A stretch of DNA of 64,000 nt from Nymphaea colorata. Taxonomy: Eukaryota; Streptophyta; Magnoliopsida; Nymphaeales; Nymphaeaceae. The translations under genes and the position numbers were made by a program. Positions within the stretch are counted from its first letter, which is position 1. Each line of letters opens with the position of its first letter. Shown piece after piece: positions 27,520 through 39,477 of the stretch. The notes under the pieces were generated by a model that worked only from the letters and a program-made list of their open reading frames with translations, did not search any database and was not told the origin of the DNA. Location of the stretch: NCBI RefSeq assembly GCF_008831285.2, contig NC_045141.1, positions 2,978,001-3,042,000 on the forward strand. Direction: 5' to 3'.

Positions 27520-29010
27520 TTTGTGGTTTTTCAGCAATTTCTTCACACTGGATCGTTTGAGGATCTCACCAACTTCACATTAGCCTTACAACTAAACCAC
27601 CCAATGGGACTGAGCAGTCCCCCCATTAGTACCAAAGCAAATAATAATCCTGGTATATCGATGGGTGGACAAGGAGAATTAGAGAGCCCAAATCTAGAAA
27701 ACCCTTGGAAGAGTCTATGCCAGTACCGTAGATTTTGTATATAGGCATACCTCAAATTTTGGATAAATTAGGATCAATCAACCAATTTATTCCCCATAGA
27801 TTCCAAGACCAATTTCTAAAATGACGCATATGGGCAAGAGTCCTAGGAGTGAATTATTAATTATTTGATTTTTCTTCAATTGCTTGGATGTATGAGAAAG
27901 AATGTCCTACCTTGTCTCTAAGTCCATGTCCAAACCCAATGTCAAACTCTTCTTGAGTCTCTATTGGGTCAATTTATGTCAATATATAATACTTTCTCTT
28001 GACCAGATGATCTCAAAAAACATTTTCCCACATGAGCATATTCTATTTGAGTTGTGTCAAGGTCGATCCAGACTTCACATCATCTCAAGTGGAGTCTACC
28101 TACCTCAATAGTACAGTATCCAACTTTTCAGTGTGTTTGTGGACTACTTAGAAGATTGCGGTCTCGAAAAATGGTCAATATAGCAATACAGCTTGGTAGT
28201 CTAATCCATGCAGCTTGGTTCCCATGGGTGAAATGACAATCACCCTAGATAAATTTTTCATCATCATGGGTCCACTCAAGCCAAAAGGTGACCCAAGATG
28301 ACCAATTGAAGACCAATTCCTTGTCAATCAAGGTCAAGTCAAAACTCTAGAAGTGATTTGCAAACTCATTGGGAAACAAAGTTGGCAATTTTTATAGAAA
28401 TATATCAACACCTCCAATTAGAAGAACTTAGTGAAGCATATTCCCAATATGTCAATCCTACTTCACTCTCTAGAAGTGCCATAGTAACTTGTACAGTAGG
28501 TCTCACCTTCTTCAACAATAAAGAGCACATGATGGATTTTTGCACAGCTCACCTTTTTACAAAATAGGGGCACGTCAAAAGTCTGTCACATATCCATAGC
28601 AATGGCAGCCTTGACATTCTTTTACTGAGGATTGACCAAATTTTTAATTGGGGATGCACATTCAATAGAAGGAAGTGTCTCCGTATTACAATCATGGTTC
28701 TATAAGTACGTGAGACCACGATCATGTCCTTTTCAAAACACTAATAGCCAGTTATCCATTATGGAGCACTACCGTGCGAAGATAGAGGAAGTGGATGACT
28801 CCACCATCATTTGGGACTGATTTGACCAAGAAGTCATCAAGTCCATATACATTTACAACCCGGTCAGAGGGAGCCTTTTGCTGGGACCATTTTTCATAGT
28901 TGACCACCACCCAGAGTGCTGCATCAGACAATTGAATCATAGGGAGCTATCGTAGAATGTGAGCTGGATATCGAAAAGTGACTCTGAAATATACACTCGC
29001 ATTCAACACT
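27520..29010 (+). pseudogene. Extra ORF upstream of gypsy gag (plant-mobile-domain-like?)
   Basis: Several protein-like pieces occur in series, broken by stops and shifts. The best is at 28600-28940: VLQSWFYKYVRP, then a stretch with a Glu/Asp-rich helix ending in TIIWD, then SLLLGPFFIV and CIRQLNHREL. This order (LQxW, a W/I acidic block, LLGPxG-like, LRQ) is reminiscent of the large plant-mobile-domain-like proteins that many Tat/Ogre elements encode before gag. The reading rests on short motifs, so the family assignment is uncertain. Its position directly before gag is what such elements show. Confidence 0.4.
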
Positions 29011-29315
29011 AGTGGGAATCATTTGCCCACTTGTACCTTATCGTTGGTCCAGGCATGAATCTTGAATATGTAAAATGATGGAATGAAACCGACCCAACTA
29101 TCATTTCATCATAGATCATCAAGTCAAGTTCAAACAATATAGTCAATCAAGTCAAATTTTGTCAAGTTATGTCAAGTCTTATCAAATTCTTGTCAATGTC
29201 AATATACAATCAAAATTTGTCATTTTACTCAATTTGTGGTCTATGCAAATTATTTCTCATTGAATCAAATCCTAACATCTTCAATTTTTCTTCTTACAAG
29301 GTGAACATCCATTTT

Positions 29316-30890
29316 ATGGTGGAGACTAAAAGCCAACAAAGAAAGAGGATTGAGATGAAACTAGAACAACCAATCACAAGAGACAAAGGAGAAGAATCCT
29401 CATTAAGTACAATTCCTAAGATGGAAGCAAATAATCCGAAGTATGAAGAATACAAGAAATTCTAGAAATACGAGATCATGTTCAATGAAAAACAAGCTTA
29501 GGCAGAGAATGCCAAAATAGAGGGAAAAAGACAAAGAAATCTTCCTCGAGTAGCTTTGATTCTTTCGAAGATGCTACTACAATATCAAATGTTGAGAAAC
29601 AACAAAAGACTCCAAAAAAAAAAAAAAAGAGAATCCTAGAAAGTGAAGACCCAAGAAGCCAAAAAGAAGTTGAATACAGTTCAACTTAAATGCAAGAACA
29701 AAAGAAATTTTACATACAAAGACCTTTACAAAAGCTTCAAGAATTACAAGCACATCAAGGACCTGCTTAAGAAATTTATCAAATTTGATGGTCATGGAGA
29801 CCCAAAGGCACAGTTGGCCATGTTTATCGTAAAATGCTACAAATTTCACCACAATCACAGAGCTCTCTTTTGATGCTTGCCTAGGAGCTTAGAAGGAATT
29901 GTAGTACAATGGTACATAGAACACATTAACCTTGTAGAGCTGAAAATTTTTGACAGGCTAATCAACCTCTTCATTGAAAGATTCACTCAGAATGTCAAAA
30001 CTACACCAACAATCACCAACTTATTCTATCTGAAGTTGAAACTCGGTGAAAAGGTCAGGGATTTTATTCAAAGATGGAAGCCTTCTTGCAATAAGATGAG
30101 AGACCGAATCTCTCAGTCCCATGTATTGGGGATGATTACCAACAATTTGACACAATTATTAAGAAACCTCATTTCTAATGCTCCAATCAAATCTTTTATC
30201 GATTTCACCAAGAGAGCTGAACGCATCAAGGTAGGGACTGGTAAGGGAGATTTTGATATTGTTATCCCCATAAAATTCAAAAAAGCTGGCAAGAAAAGTA
30301 GCAGGAGTCAGAATGATCCAATCAATATCATAGCCAATGCCGCTAACTTCAAAAATGAAAGACAAACTACTCCAAGAATAAAGGAGTAGCAAACCCAGTA
30401 GCAGTAGTGGCATTAAGAACAAATATCTTGGAGGGGATATGACAAAAAGTTTAACCCACTAGAGCAGAGTTATGAATAAATCATGCGCGAGATAGTTGAA
30501 AGAGGTACTCTATTTATTTCTAAAGTTTCCAATCCTCCATGGATGATGGAAAAAAACAAAGACCAGTTTTTTAAATTCCATCGTTCCCCAGGGCACGTAC
30601 AGAAGATTGCCTTGTGATAAAAAACATTGTGCAAGATGCACTTGACAAAGAAATAGTCAAGACAGTTAGTGAATAGCAAAACATCCTCAAAAACCATTTT
30701 CCTAAGCATATGAATGGAACAGCTGCAATGGTCAGATTTCCAGAAGGCCATCAGAACATGGTAACAGATAGAAAGGCAAAAGAATCATTAGATTTCTTTG
30801 TGTTGCTTTCTAGACATGACAAAGGGTTTGCCAACAAACAAGCAAATCAAGGAGACATAATATTCAAATAGAGGTTAATCAAGGGCCACA
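29316..30890 (+). pseudogene. Gypsy (Tat/Ogre-type) gag remnant
   Basis: An ATG at 29316 opens MVETKSQQRKR, typical of Tat-lineage gag starts. The capsid core (Retrotrans_gag type) lies at 29877-30110: LPRSLEGIVVQWY, LINLFIERF, then VRDFIQRWKPSC. The C-terminal knuckle-like block of this lineage (FHRSPGH then TEDCLVIKNIVQDALDK) is at about 30576-30660 but split between frames. In-frame stops include 29463-29465, 29871-29873 and 30387-30389. An A run at 29613-29627 adds to the decay. Confidence 0.85.
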
Positions 30891-30893
30891 GAT

Positions 30894-31420
30894 ATGGGAT
30901 CCCAAACCTTTAAAGCTATCTTTGGAAAATTAAATTCTCCACCTCAAATCAAAATGGAAAAAATTAGCCCTAATCAAGGGGATGAATGGGATTTTAGACT
31001 GTACGATAATGGTCTGATCATATTTTGTGATGAAGGTCTACCAAATGGAGGCACATTGCATAATGATGTCTTGCACATAGTGGTTGAGACAATGGCTGTC
31101 AGAGTTTCTCATGTCTTAATTGATGGAGGAGCCAACCTAAACATTTGTCCATAGCATAGAGCCCGTATATTGGGTATAAAGCAAGTTGACTACACCCCAT
31201 CATCAATTTTCATTCATGGATACAATGGATTCAGACAATCTTGCATAGGTTGCATAAGTCTCGACTTGGATATCTATGAGACACATCATCGTGATTTATC
31301 TCATGTGGTGGATATAGAACCGTCATTCAACTTATTGCTTGGCATACCATGAATCAATACTACAAATGCAATTCCTTCTACACTACATCAGTGTGTCAAA
31401 TGGGCTCACAATGAGTACCA
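30894..31420 (+). pseudogene. Gypsy (Tat/Ogre-type) protease remnant
   Basis: The aspartic-protease active-site block reads VLIDGGANLNICP, ending in a TAG at 31152-31154. Downstream in the same frame is DIEPSFNLLLGIP, where TGA (31350-31352) stands at the tryptophan position of the lineage-typical GxPWI block, followed by AIPSTLHQCVKW. This LLGxPW...PSTLHQ arrangement is diagnostic of Tat/Ogre polyproteins and is the main reason for the lineage call. Confidence 0.85.
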
Positions 31421-31473
31421 TCACAATTTATGGAGAGGATAGGCAAAATCACCTTACGCATCCAATAATTCTA

Positions 31474-31511
<38 letters not shown>

Positions 31512-32276
31512 GAAATACCAAGTATCCAAGTATGCAAAGAAGGGCTATCTCGAAGTCTCAGCAAATTGGCTATTTGGAAGCCAAAGAAGCAAATGTGGGT
31601 GGTAAAAGATATCAAGCCAGATCTATTCACACAAAATTACAAAAGTCATGCATTGTTTAAAATTTTCCCTCAAAATGATAAAGGATTGGACCTACTCATG
31701 AGCCATGGCTACCACCCATTTACTGGCTTTGGCAACCATGAAAATGAAATCTTGGAATCAATCGCAGTGGCGGAGCAGCGAAGCACCAAGCCCTAGGATG
31801 CCAAAAATTATGAAGAGGTGAACACCGAAGAAGAATTCAAGCTGATGCCTTTTGTCAAAAGCAACATCATAGGCGAATCTTCACCATTGTTTTGAATCAA
31901 GTCTGCATAAGTCCACTATCATTTTGACACTTAGTCATCATTATACTCCAATAGAGTAAGTGTCTTCATTTTGTAAATACTTTCAAATGTACAATGTTAT
32001 ATGAAATTTGCTTTGTTTGATACAAAGTGTCTTAATTTTTATCTAACCTTTTCACAATCTTCAGGATGACACCTGAGGATCAAACACCAAAAGCCTTCAA
32101 GGAGGTAAAATCCAGAATTCATCAAGGCAGAATGTCCAAAGTTCATCCAAATGGAAAAACAAAATCAACCATCACCTTTGGTTAATGACTAGATAGAGGA
32201 AATTAACATTGGCATGGAATAAAAACCAAAGATTTTACAAATTAGGACAAGTCTCTTAGCAAAAGAAAGAGAAAAG
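31421..32276 (+). pseudogene. Protease-RT linker with G-patch-like piece and TA microsatellite
   Basis: A (TA)n run fills about 31475-31508. From 31566 to 31795 a frame reads openly and includes GYHPFTGFGNHENEIL, resembling the glycine-patch-like segment (GYxPGxGLG) that Tat/Ogre polyproteins carry between protease and RT. The frame continues past 31795 with EEFKLMPFVK. 31900-32270 shows no clear coding. Confidence 0.55.
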
Positions 32277-33445
32277 TTGATAGACTTCCTCAAAAGTCAT
32301 CAAGAAGCCTTTACATGGACTTATGAAGATATGCCAAGACTTGGCACCAAACTAGTTGGACATCGATTGCCATTGAAGCTAGAATGTAAGCCCATTAAGC
32401 AAAAAATGAGAAATCTAGACCCTCATCTTGAGGGGCAAGTTAAAGGAAACCTAGAAGACCTACTAAAAGTGTGGTTCATCTGAACAATTGACTATCTAGA
32501 ATGGTTGACAAACATCGTGGTAGTTCTAAAAAAGAATAAAAACATTGGACTTTGCATTGATTTCAGATATTTAAATAAAGTCACACCAAAATATCCAAAC
32601 ATCCATTAATTAGTGGATAACATTTCAGGCCACACTATGTACGACTTTATTGATAGATATTCAGACTACAACAAAATTAAGCTTGTTGCTCAGAACCAGC
32701 CCAAAACATCGTTGACAACCCTATTGGGCACTTTCTACAATACCTTAATGCTTTTTGGCCTGAAGAATGCTGGGGCAACATATCAAAGGGCTATGACAGT
32801 CATTTTCCATTATCAAATGTACCAAATCACGAATGCATATATGGATGATTTGCTAATCAAGTCAAAGATCAGGGATAATCACACCAATATTCTTTCTCAA
32901 ACCTTAGACAAACTTTTATAATATAAACTCAAACTAAATCCAAATAAGTGTGTGTTTTGTATGGAATCTGGTAAACAGTTGGGATTTATGGTCAGCATAA
33001 AGGGAATCAAAATAGATCCATCCAAAGCAAAGGTGATCATTGAGATGCTACCGCCAGCAAATCTAAAGTAGCAACATAGTTTGCAAGGCAGAATTCAGTC
33101 AGTCAAAAGGTTTATATTTACTCTTGCTATGAGATGTGAACCCTTCAACCATTTACTACGGAAAGGAGTCAAGTTTGAACGGGGACATGAATGTCAGACC
33201 TCATATGAAAATATATATATATCTCATTTGCCTACCAATTTTGAACCTTCAATTTTAGGGAAACCCTTACTTCTTTACATCACAGTCAATAATTTAACAT
33301 GTGGTGGATTTTTGGTGCAATATGAAGAAGAATGTCGAATAAAACATGCTATCTATTACGTCAATAAAACCATTTGTGTAGTATGAGAAGAATTACTGAG
33401 ACATAAAAAAGACTTGCTTGCATCCCGAAAATTCATTGGTTTTTG
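32277..33445 (+). pseudogene. Gypsy RT and partial RNase H remnant
   Basis: One frame carries the RT throughout, interrupted by stops at 32481-32483, 32607-32609, 32919-32921, 33069-33071 and 33384-33386. Recognisable blocks are the VGHRLPLK entry, LCIDFRYLNK, FGLKNAGATYQRAM, the intact catalytic YMDD at 32838-32849, and CVFCMESGKQLGF. RNase H begins near 33255 (LLLYITVNN, YYVNKTI) and is cut off near 33445 before its later catalytic blocks. No integrase follows. Several stops sit where C-to-T change would give TGA or TAG, consistent with methylation-driven decay. Confidence 0.9.
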
Positions 33446-35385
33446 GAGTGCTCTAGAAAAATGAGATTTTATTTTGAAAATGAGAGAGAAAGGGACTCAC
33501 CTGTTGGTACGAAGATCAACCGTTCCCGGCACCTTTACCAGAGGTAATCAATCCAAGGGCTATCTTTATTATTGATGCATTTCAGTTTGACTTAAACATT
33601 TTTTTCATTCTATATGGGTGTAGTGATTGAGAAAAATGTTGAAAGTTTGATGTTTCAAACTTTTGAAAAGATTCTTGAAGAATTACTTGAGAATGTGAAA
33701 CATGTTGGAGAAACTAGAATTGAAAAATATAATTTGGAAAGCTTGGAAAATTATTTTCTAAGTCACTTTAGTGTTCTCTTAAGACTTTAAGTAAGTTTGA
33801 GATTTCGCTCTAATTCGGTTACTATCTAGTTAGAGTTCTATCTCATCTTGCTTAAGCTCTTTTAGAAATGTGATTGTGCTCATAAGTGCTATTGAGTGGG
33901 TGTGAATGCATGAATGCATTGATCCAATATGATTGGAAAGTGAAATCATTCATTCCTACCATAACATTCATCTATAAACATTCATACCACAACATACATC
34001 TAAGATTTCTGTAATAAATATTTTTGATAAAAAAGAAAAGTTTTTTAAAATGAAATGAGGTTGTAGACCCTCAAGCATGATTTCAATATTAGGTCATTAC
34101 TTTGAGTTTTGGTCTTAGTGAAGTTGGCAAATGAAAAATGAATATCTTAAATGATAAGAGAAAAATATTGAAAGAATGAGAAAAGATGAAAGACTTGATC
34201 CCAATGGAGATATAGATAAAGAGAGAGAGAAAGAGATCTTAAAAATCATAAAATTAAAGATTTAAAACAAAGAGAGATACGTATTCATATACACATTTAT
34301 ATATACATATATATACGTATAGATACACACATGAGATCTTGTGAGAATGAGGTTTAAATCAAATAGAGAAGAAAAGATCATTTTAGAAAGAGAGAGAGAG
34401 ATTTAAAAATGGACTACATGTATATATATTAATATATATGTATATGAGAATTTGTGAAATGATATGTTAAATCATAAAGAGAGAATGACAAACAGAAATA
34501 ATCATGTGCACGTATACATATATAACGTGTATATACGTACATATCTTCATGATAATTAAAAGCAAGAAATGAATAAAAAATAGCTAACTTCAGTTTTTGG
34601 TATAGGCCGGAGGGGAACTTGGGCTCATACAAGAACCTAAGTTAAGTCACCAAGGCCGCATTAGAGAAGGTATTTGGTTTTAAAAATCTTTTGAAAAACA
34701 TGATTCTAAATATTTTTGCATGAATAAAACCACAACTATTACAAGAAAATTGATTTCTTCCACCATTAGGTATGGAAGAAAATCGAAAAAAACATGAAAT
34801 CGAGAATGACGAAGCACATTGGGGTTCCTAATCGTGTGATTAAGAAATAAACTAAGCGTGAGAATGACATGAAAATGCATATTAACATGTACAAATTTGT
34901 GAAGGGTTTTCCCAGGTTGGACAAGTCTTAACCTCAAAAATCAACACAATAATGAAGAAATCCCAACCCAAACACTCATTATCACTGTGCATTTGCTCAT
35001 CAATTAAGGAAAAATTTGAATATCATGCATGAACATCATTTCAAGTATGAATGATGAATGAAGACAATATAGCAAGCATATTTTTGGTGATAAAATAAAG
35101 AAATAAAATTTATTCCTCATTGCTCATACTCCCAGTGCACTCAAGAGTAGCTCTTGACTCCGGATAAGAAATTATTTGAGTTTTCTTGCACGGCCATGGG
35201 GAGGTGGCAAGAGGAAAAGAGGAAATAAATGAAAATAAAAGAAAGTTTACATACATTGAATATGAATGATATTAGAAATGAGCCCTCTCTTTTGAATGAT
35301 CTTGGAGTTGCCTAAGATGAAGCACCAAGATGATGAACCATCAAGAGGTCTCTTTGTGCTCCTTTGAAGAGTTTGAACTTGAAGA
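33446..35385. other. Gypsy 3' non-coding region with AT-rich repeats
   Basis: 33489-33572 carries the CACCTTTAC...GGTAATCA motif shared with 9.6 and 18.6 kb. 34200-34560 holds about three loose units of roughly 100 bp combining GAGAGA runs with TATATACGTAT-type stretches. The last part (35100-35390) continues across the solo LTR into 38763, showing the LTR inserted into this sequence. No gene. Confidence 0.5.
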
Positions 35386-35390
35386 ATGCT

Positions 35391-38300
35391 TGTAACACTC
35401 GCTGTTTTTGTAGGTAGGCCGGATCGGGTCTAGACCCGGACCCGAATCCACCAGCGTGGGAGCCCGATGTCGTCCTCTTCTACCTCGTCTTTCCCTCTTC
35501 TCCCTCGTTTCCCCCTCTTAGTCCTTTGCTACGACCACAACGCCGAGAAGAAGAAGACGGAGGTGGCGTAGAGCGGCGACAAGGACAGCGGCGGTGGCAC
35601 TGGTAAGCCTCTGATTTTTCTCTGCCTCTTCCTCCTTCTTCTCCTCCTCCCTCCTACACAGCCTCTCCCCTCTCTGTCAGCACCCTCAGCCTGCACGTTT
35701 TCTCTCTGTCCATGCTCTCTGCTCGAGTGCTCTCCCCTCTGTCTGAACCCTCTCCCTATGCACGCCCTTTTTCTCTGCATTCTCTCCTGCTCTCTCTTCT
35801 CTCACTTCACTCCTTCTCCTTACCGCCAGCCTCCTCCCACTCACATCTCTCGAGTTCTCCCTCTTGTTTTCCACCTCCCTCACTGCCGACTGCCTTTTCC
35901 TAACGTCAGACCTCTATTTTTCATCTCTCTTTTGACACTAAGATTGGGGTGAGCGAGACCTAATTGAGCTAGATTATTGAATATTATCTATTAGAGCACG
36001 TATAATTTTTGTTTGAGCATGCTAGAATTTAGAATTGATGATTTGGGATGCATGTTAGCGACTTTGCTTTTTGGAAAAAGGTTATGCCTATTTTGAGTGG
36101 GACGAGGATTTAAGTGTATAACTATCTCTTTAGTGTGATGGATTAATTTTCAAAGCTATTCGGAAACATGGTAGGGATTTTATGTAGTTGAGAAGATTTA
36201 GAAACGTCTTAGTGAACACTTGGCACATGCTACTGTGAATGTGTGTTTTGTAGCGTTAGTTGTGTAAGAATACGTGAATTAGGAAGCATGGTAGAGATTA
36301 TATTGTTGTGGAGAACGTTAGAATCGTTTTAGTGAGCTTGGAAAATATGCTTCTATTGATGTGCATATACTTTGTATGTTGAGAATCTTATGGTGGGGAA
36401 GACACCTCAACTAAGGAAAACCAGTGAGAATCATACATGTAATAAGTTAAATACAAGTTTTGAATTATAATCATTGGTGGCAACCTCGAGGGTTGGGATA
36501 AGACCTTCTGGAGGGCCTTGCGCGTCGACACCCTCTTGAGGCGATGACATGCCTCAATGATTGTATTTTCATATTTGTATAAATTGAAAAGCGAAACGAG
36601 TAGAGAACTTACCATTTGATTATGTTTGCAGGTACACCGGGCACGTCAAGTAGGCCTTGAGCAACATGGGTTGTAGTTCAAGGTGTTTAGTGGATGCGCG
36701 ACAGGTATGGCAGCATTCCAGGCAAATCCCTGCCTGGGGCCAACGTGTGAATGTGTGTTCCTAGGATCATGAGATCCTAGGGTTGTGATGTGATTGAATG
36801 ATTGTTTTGTGAGTGAATGTATGTATGCATGCAAATGATTTGATTCATGATAAGATTTGTTTTGAAGAGCTATTAGAAGCTTGTTCTGAAAATGTTACGT
36901 ATTGCATGTGCATGCTAGAATTGATAACTACTTAGGACAGGTGAGGTGGGGTATCGAGTCGAGTGTCTCATCGACCCCAATCGTGCATTAGAAAGCATCA
37001 TAGAATGATAATTTCCTAAGACAACAACGAGCCAATCACGGATCGAGACTACTCTTCGTGGTTCGGCCAAGTTTTGAAAGATGTGACTGACGTGTGTGAT
37101 TGTGAATGTTGTGATTTGTTGCATATGCATTGCCATGGGCAATGATGCAATTGAATGAATTGAAGGGTAGTTGTACCCGTATTGTTATGACGACTAGGTA
37201 AGACTGTTAAAGTTATGTGTAGCCCTCATGTGGAGGCAATTGGAGGTGTGGCTGCACTTATGAAGTGAACCAACCTCATGAACTAACCAGTCATTTTGTG
37301 AATGATTTGTCATGAGACAAGTTTTGTTTTAGAAAGCTATTAGAAGCTCGTTTTGAAAATTGTTATGCATTTGCATGTGCATGCTAGAATTGATAACTGT
37401 TTAGGACAGATGAGGTGGGGTATCAAGTCGAGTGTCTCCTCGACCTTAATTGTGCATTAGAGAGCATCATAGAATGATAATTGCATAGGACAGTTACGAG
37501 TAATCACGGATCGAGACTACTCTCTGGGATTTGGCTAAGTTTTGAAAGATGTGAATGATATGTTTGATAAAATGTGAGTGTTTGATTTGTTGCATATGCA
37601 TTGCCGCGGGCAATGATGCAAATGAATGAATTGGAGGGTAGTTGTACCCGTACAGTATGACGGCTAGTTAATAATGTAATGATATGTATAGCCCTCCTGT
37701 GGATGCAATTGGAGGTGTGGGTGTACTCGTGAAGTGTATTAACCTCATGAGCTAGGGAGCCATTTTGTGAATGTGTTATTATAATGATAATAATGAAAGA
37801 ATAAGAGATGAGAGGCCAGTGGGATGTAGCTATGTGTTTGGGAGTTGTCTTGCCTTCGCCACTGGTCTCGCCTGTTCGGAGCGCAGCGGTGCAAGGCTCC
37901 AGGGTACTGTTGTGTGATGTGCTTAGAGTATTGGGCTCCCGCCTTCCCAACCTAGGTGTCCTAGGGAAGGCTGAGTATCTCTCATTGGAATTCACACATC
38001 CATGGATGAGTGCTCTACCGCTGTAGCGAGTGAATGGATCCATACTATTCTGGGCTACCACGGGGGTTGTCTCTCTGCTGTAGGACGCCCGCGGTGTGCA
38101 CGTGTCTGTGTTTGCACCCACAGGAACTATCAATTCACTGAAGTTAATGAAAATGAAAAGTATATGAATAAAATGTATGTGAATGATATGCATGTGAAAT
38201 AAAATTGTGTTATCTTGGCCATTGAGTGGCCTTTACATGTTGTGGTCTATGTGAGAGGCTTTCTTGACAAATGATGTGACTATGCCCTGACACGACATGA

Positions 38301-38757
38301 TGATAGATTGTTTTTATGATTGTTCTCATTTTTGAGCCCTACCTAAGAGGGTTTGAAATTTTCCTGGCTTGTTGCCATACTGTGAAAGTTAAGTCTTCAA
38401 TTGTTTCTTTTTTTTTTTCAGGATTTGGCAGACCTGGGATATCCGGTTGATCAGATGGCATCACTCACATCCTACTGCGAAGTTTTTGAGTCTTTGGTAG
38501 TGTCAGCGCGTCATGGTTTGGTCTCTTTGATGTGTTATTTTTGTTAGGCATCAAAGATGTGGTTTGGGGCATTTTTATCATACACATAAATGTGATTTTG
38601 TATGAATTGAAATTGTTATATAAATGAATGTTTGTCTCATTGTTTCGAATGACATAGCTCCCTCTTTGTTTAAATTGTTATGTGGTCACACCTCAAAACT
38701 TTATGTTTAGAAAAAAAATAAAATTTTGTTTGAGGGTCAAAAGATTGGGGTGTGACA
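35391..38757 (+). mobile_element. Solo LTR of a gypsy-type element (3.37 kb)
   Basis: Starts TGTAACACTCGC, ends TTGGGGTGTGACA, and is flanked by the perfect 5-bp duplication ATGCT (35386-35390 and 38758-38762). The TGTAACAC...GTGTGACA termini are those of many plant chromovirus LTRs. No gag or pol is inside, so this is a single LTR left after LTR-LTR recombination. It is GC-richer and pyrimidine-rich at 35440-35900. The minus-strand reading frame at 37504-38193 is a repeat artefact. An inverted partial relative lies at 20033-21710. Confidence 0.8.
36838..37770 (+). repeat. 467-bp tandem duplication inside the solo LTR
   Basis: Unit 1 (about 36838-37304) and unit 2 (about 37305-37770) share GCTATTAGAAGC, GGTGAGGTGGGGTATC or its variant, the GATCGAGACTACTC phrase, and the ATGAACTAAC/ATGAGCTAGG end. 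The offset, measured at the shared GCTATTAGAAG, is 467 bp. Confidence 0.85.
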
Positions 38758-38762
38758 ATGCT

Positions 38763-39477
38763 TGCTCTTAATGTTGGAGAAGAAGAAAGAAATGGAAAGA
38801 GAGAGCTAAGGAAAATAAAAAGTTTCAAGTGAGGAAGCATGAGAGGTTCCTCCATGGTTGGCTCATGCTCAAGATAAAGGATTGTGGGGGTATTTATAGA
38901 TATTTTTGGAGTCAAAATTCAAAATTTGAATCCAAAATTCGAATTAAAAAAAGAAGAGTTTTGAGCCAAAATTCAAAATTCTAATTCAAGAGGGAGAGTT
39001 TTGGAGTCAAAATTCAAAATTTGAATTCAAGAAGGAAGAGTTTTGGAGCAAAAATTCAAAATTCGAATTCAAGAAGAAAGAGCTTTGGAATTCCTGATTT
39101 GGATTTAAACTTGGGTTTAAAATTCATTTTGGAAATAATAGACCCAAAATTTTAATAGCCCAATTTTTTGAAAAATTTGGGGTGATAACAATGTGTCAAA
39201 AATTAAGGCACGGCTTACTATCATGTGAGATCAAAGTTTTATCTAAGCTCAATCCACTCAGATACATCCTTGAACAACTCTTCCTAAGTATTGATCGATT
39301 TTTGATAAAAGATTCAGATTAACATTGAGTGTGGAGAATGAATGACATGAGAATATAAAAAGAAGAAAACATACATTTGAAACCATAGTTTAAAATTTGA
39401 TATGAAATAAAAAAATGTTCATTCTGACTACATTCAAATACCAATTTCAATTTCTTCTATGCCGGAGTGCTCAACAA
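38763..39477. other. Continuation of interrupted spacer, with 42-bp minisatellite
   Basis: The sequence resumes after the solo LTR. At 38908-39090 about four units of roughly 42 bp recur (AGTCAAAATTCAAAATTTGA, then a GA-rich spacer); the core AATTCGAATT is self-complementary. 39180-39191 reads GGGGTGATAACA, which looks like an LTR 3' end, but no matching start or target duplication was found. Confidence 0.6.

Noticed and set aside
37504-38193. 229-codon minus-strand frame
   Set aside because: Lies wholly inside the solo LTR, and its counterpart in the related fragment at 20-21.7 kb is broken into short pieces; composition is His/Ile/Thr-rich and repeat-derived.
39180-39191. GGGGTGATAACA as the 3' end of another LTR
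   Set aside because: No partner start (TGTTATCACC-like) or target duplication was found nearby.
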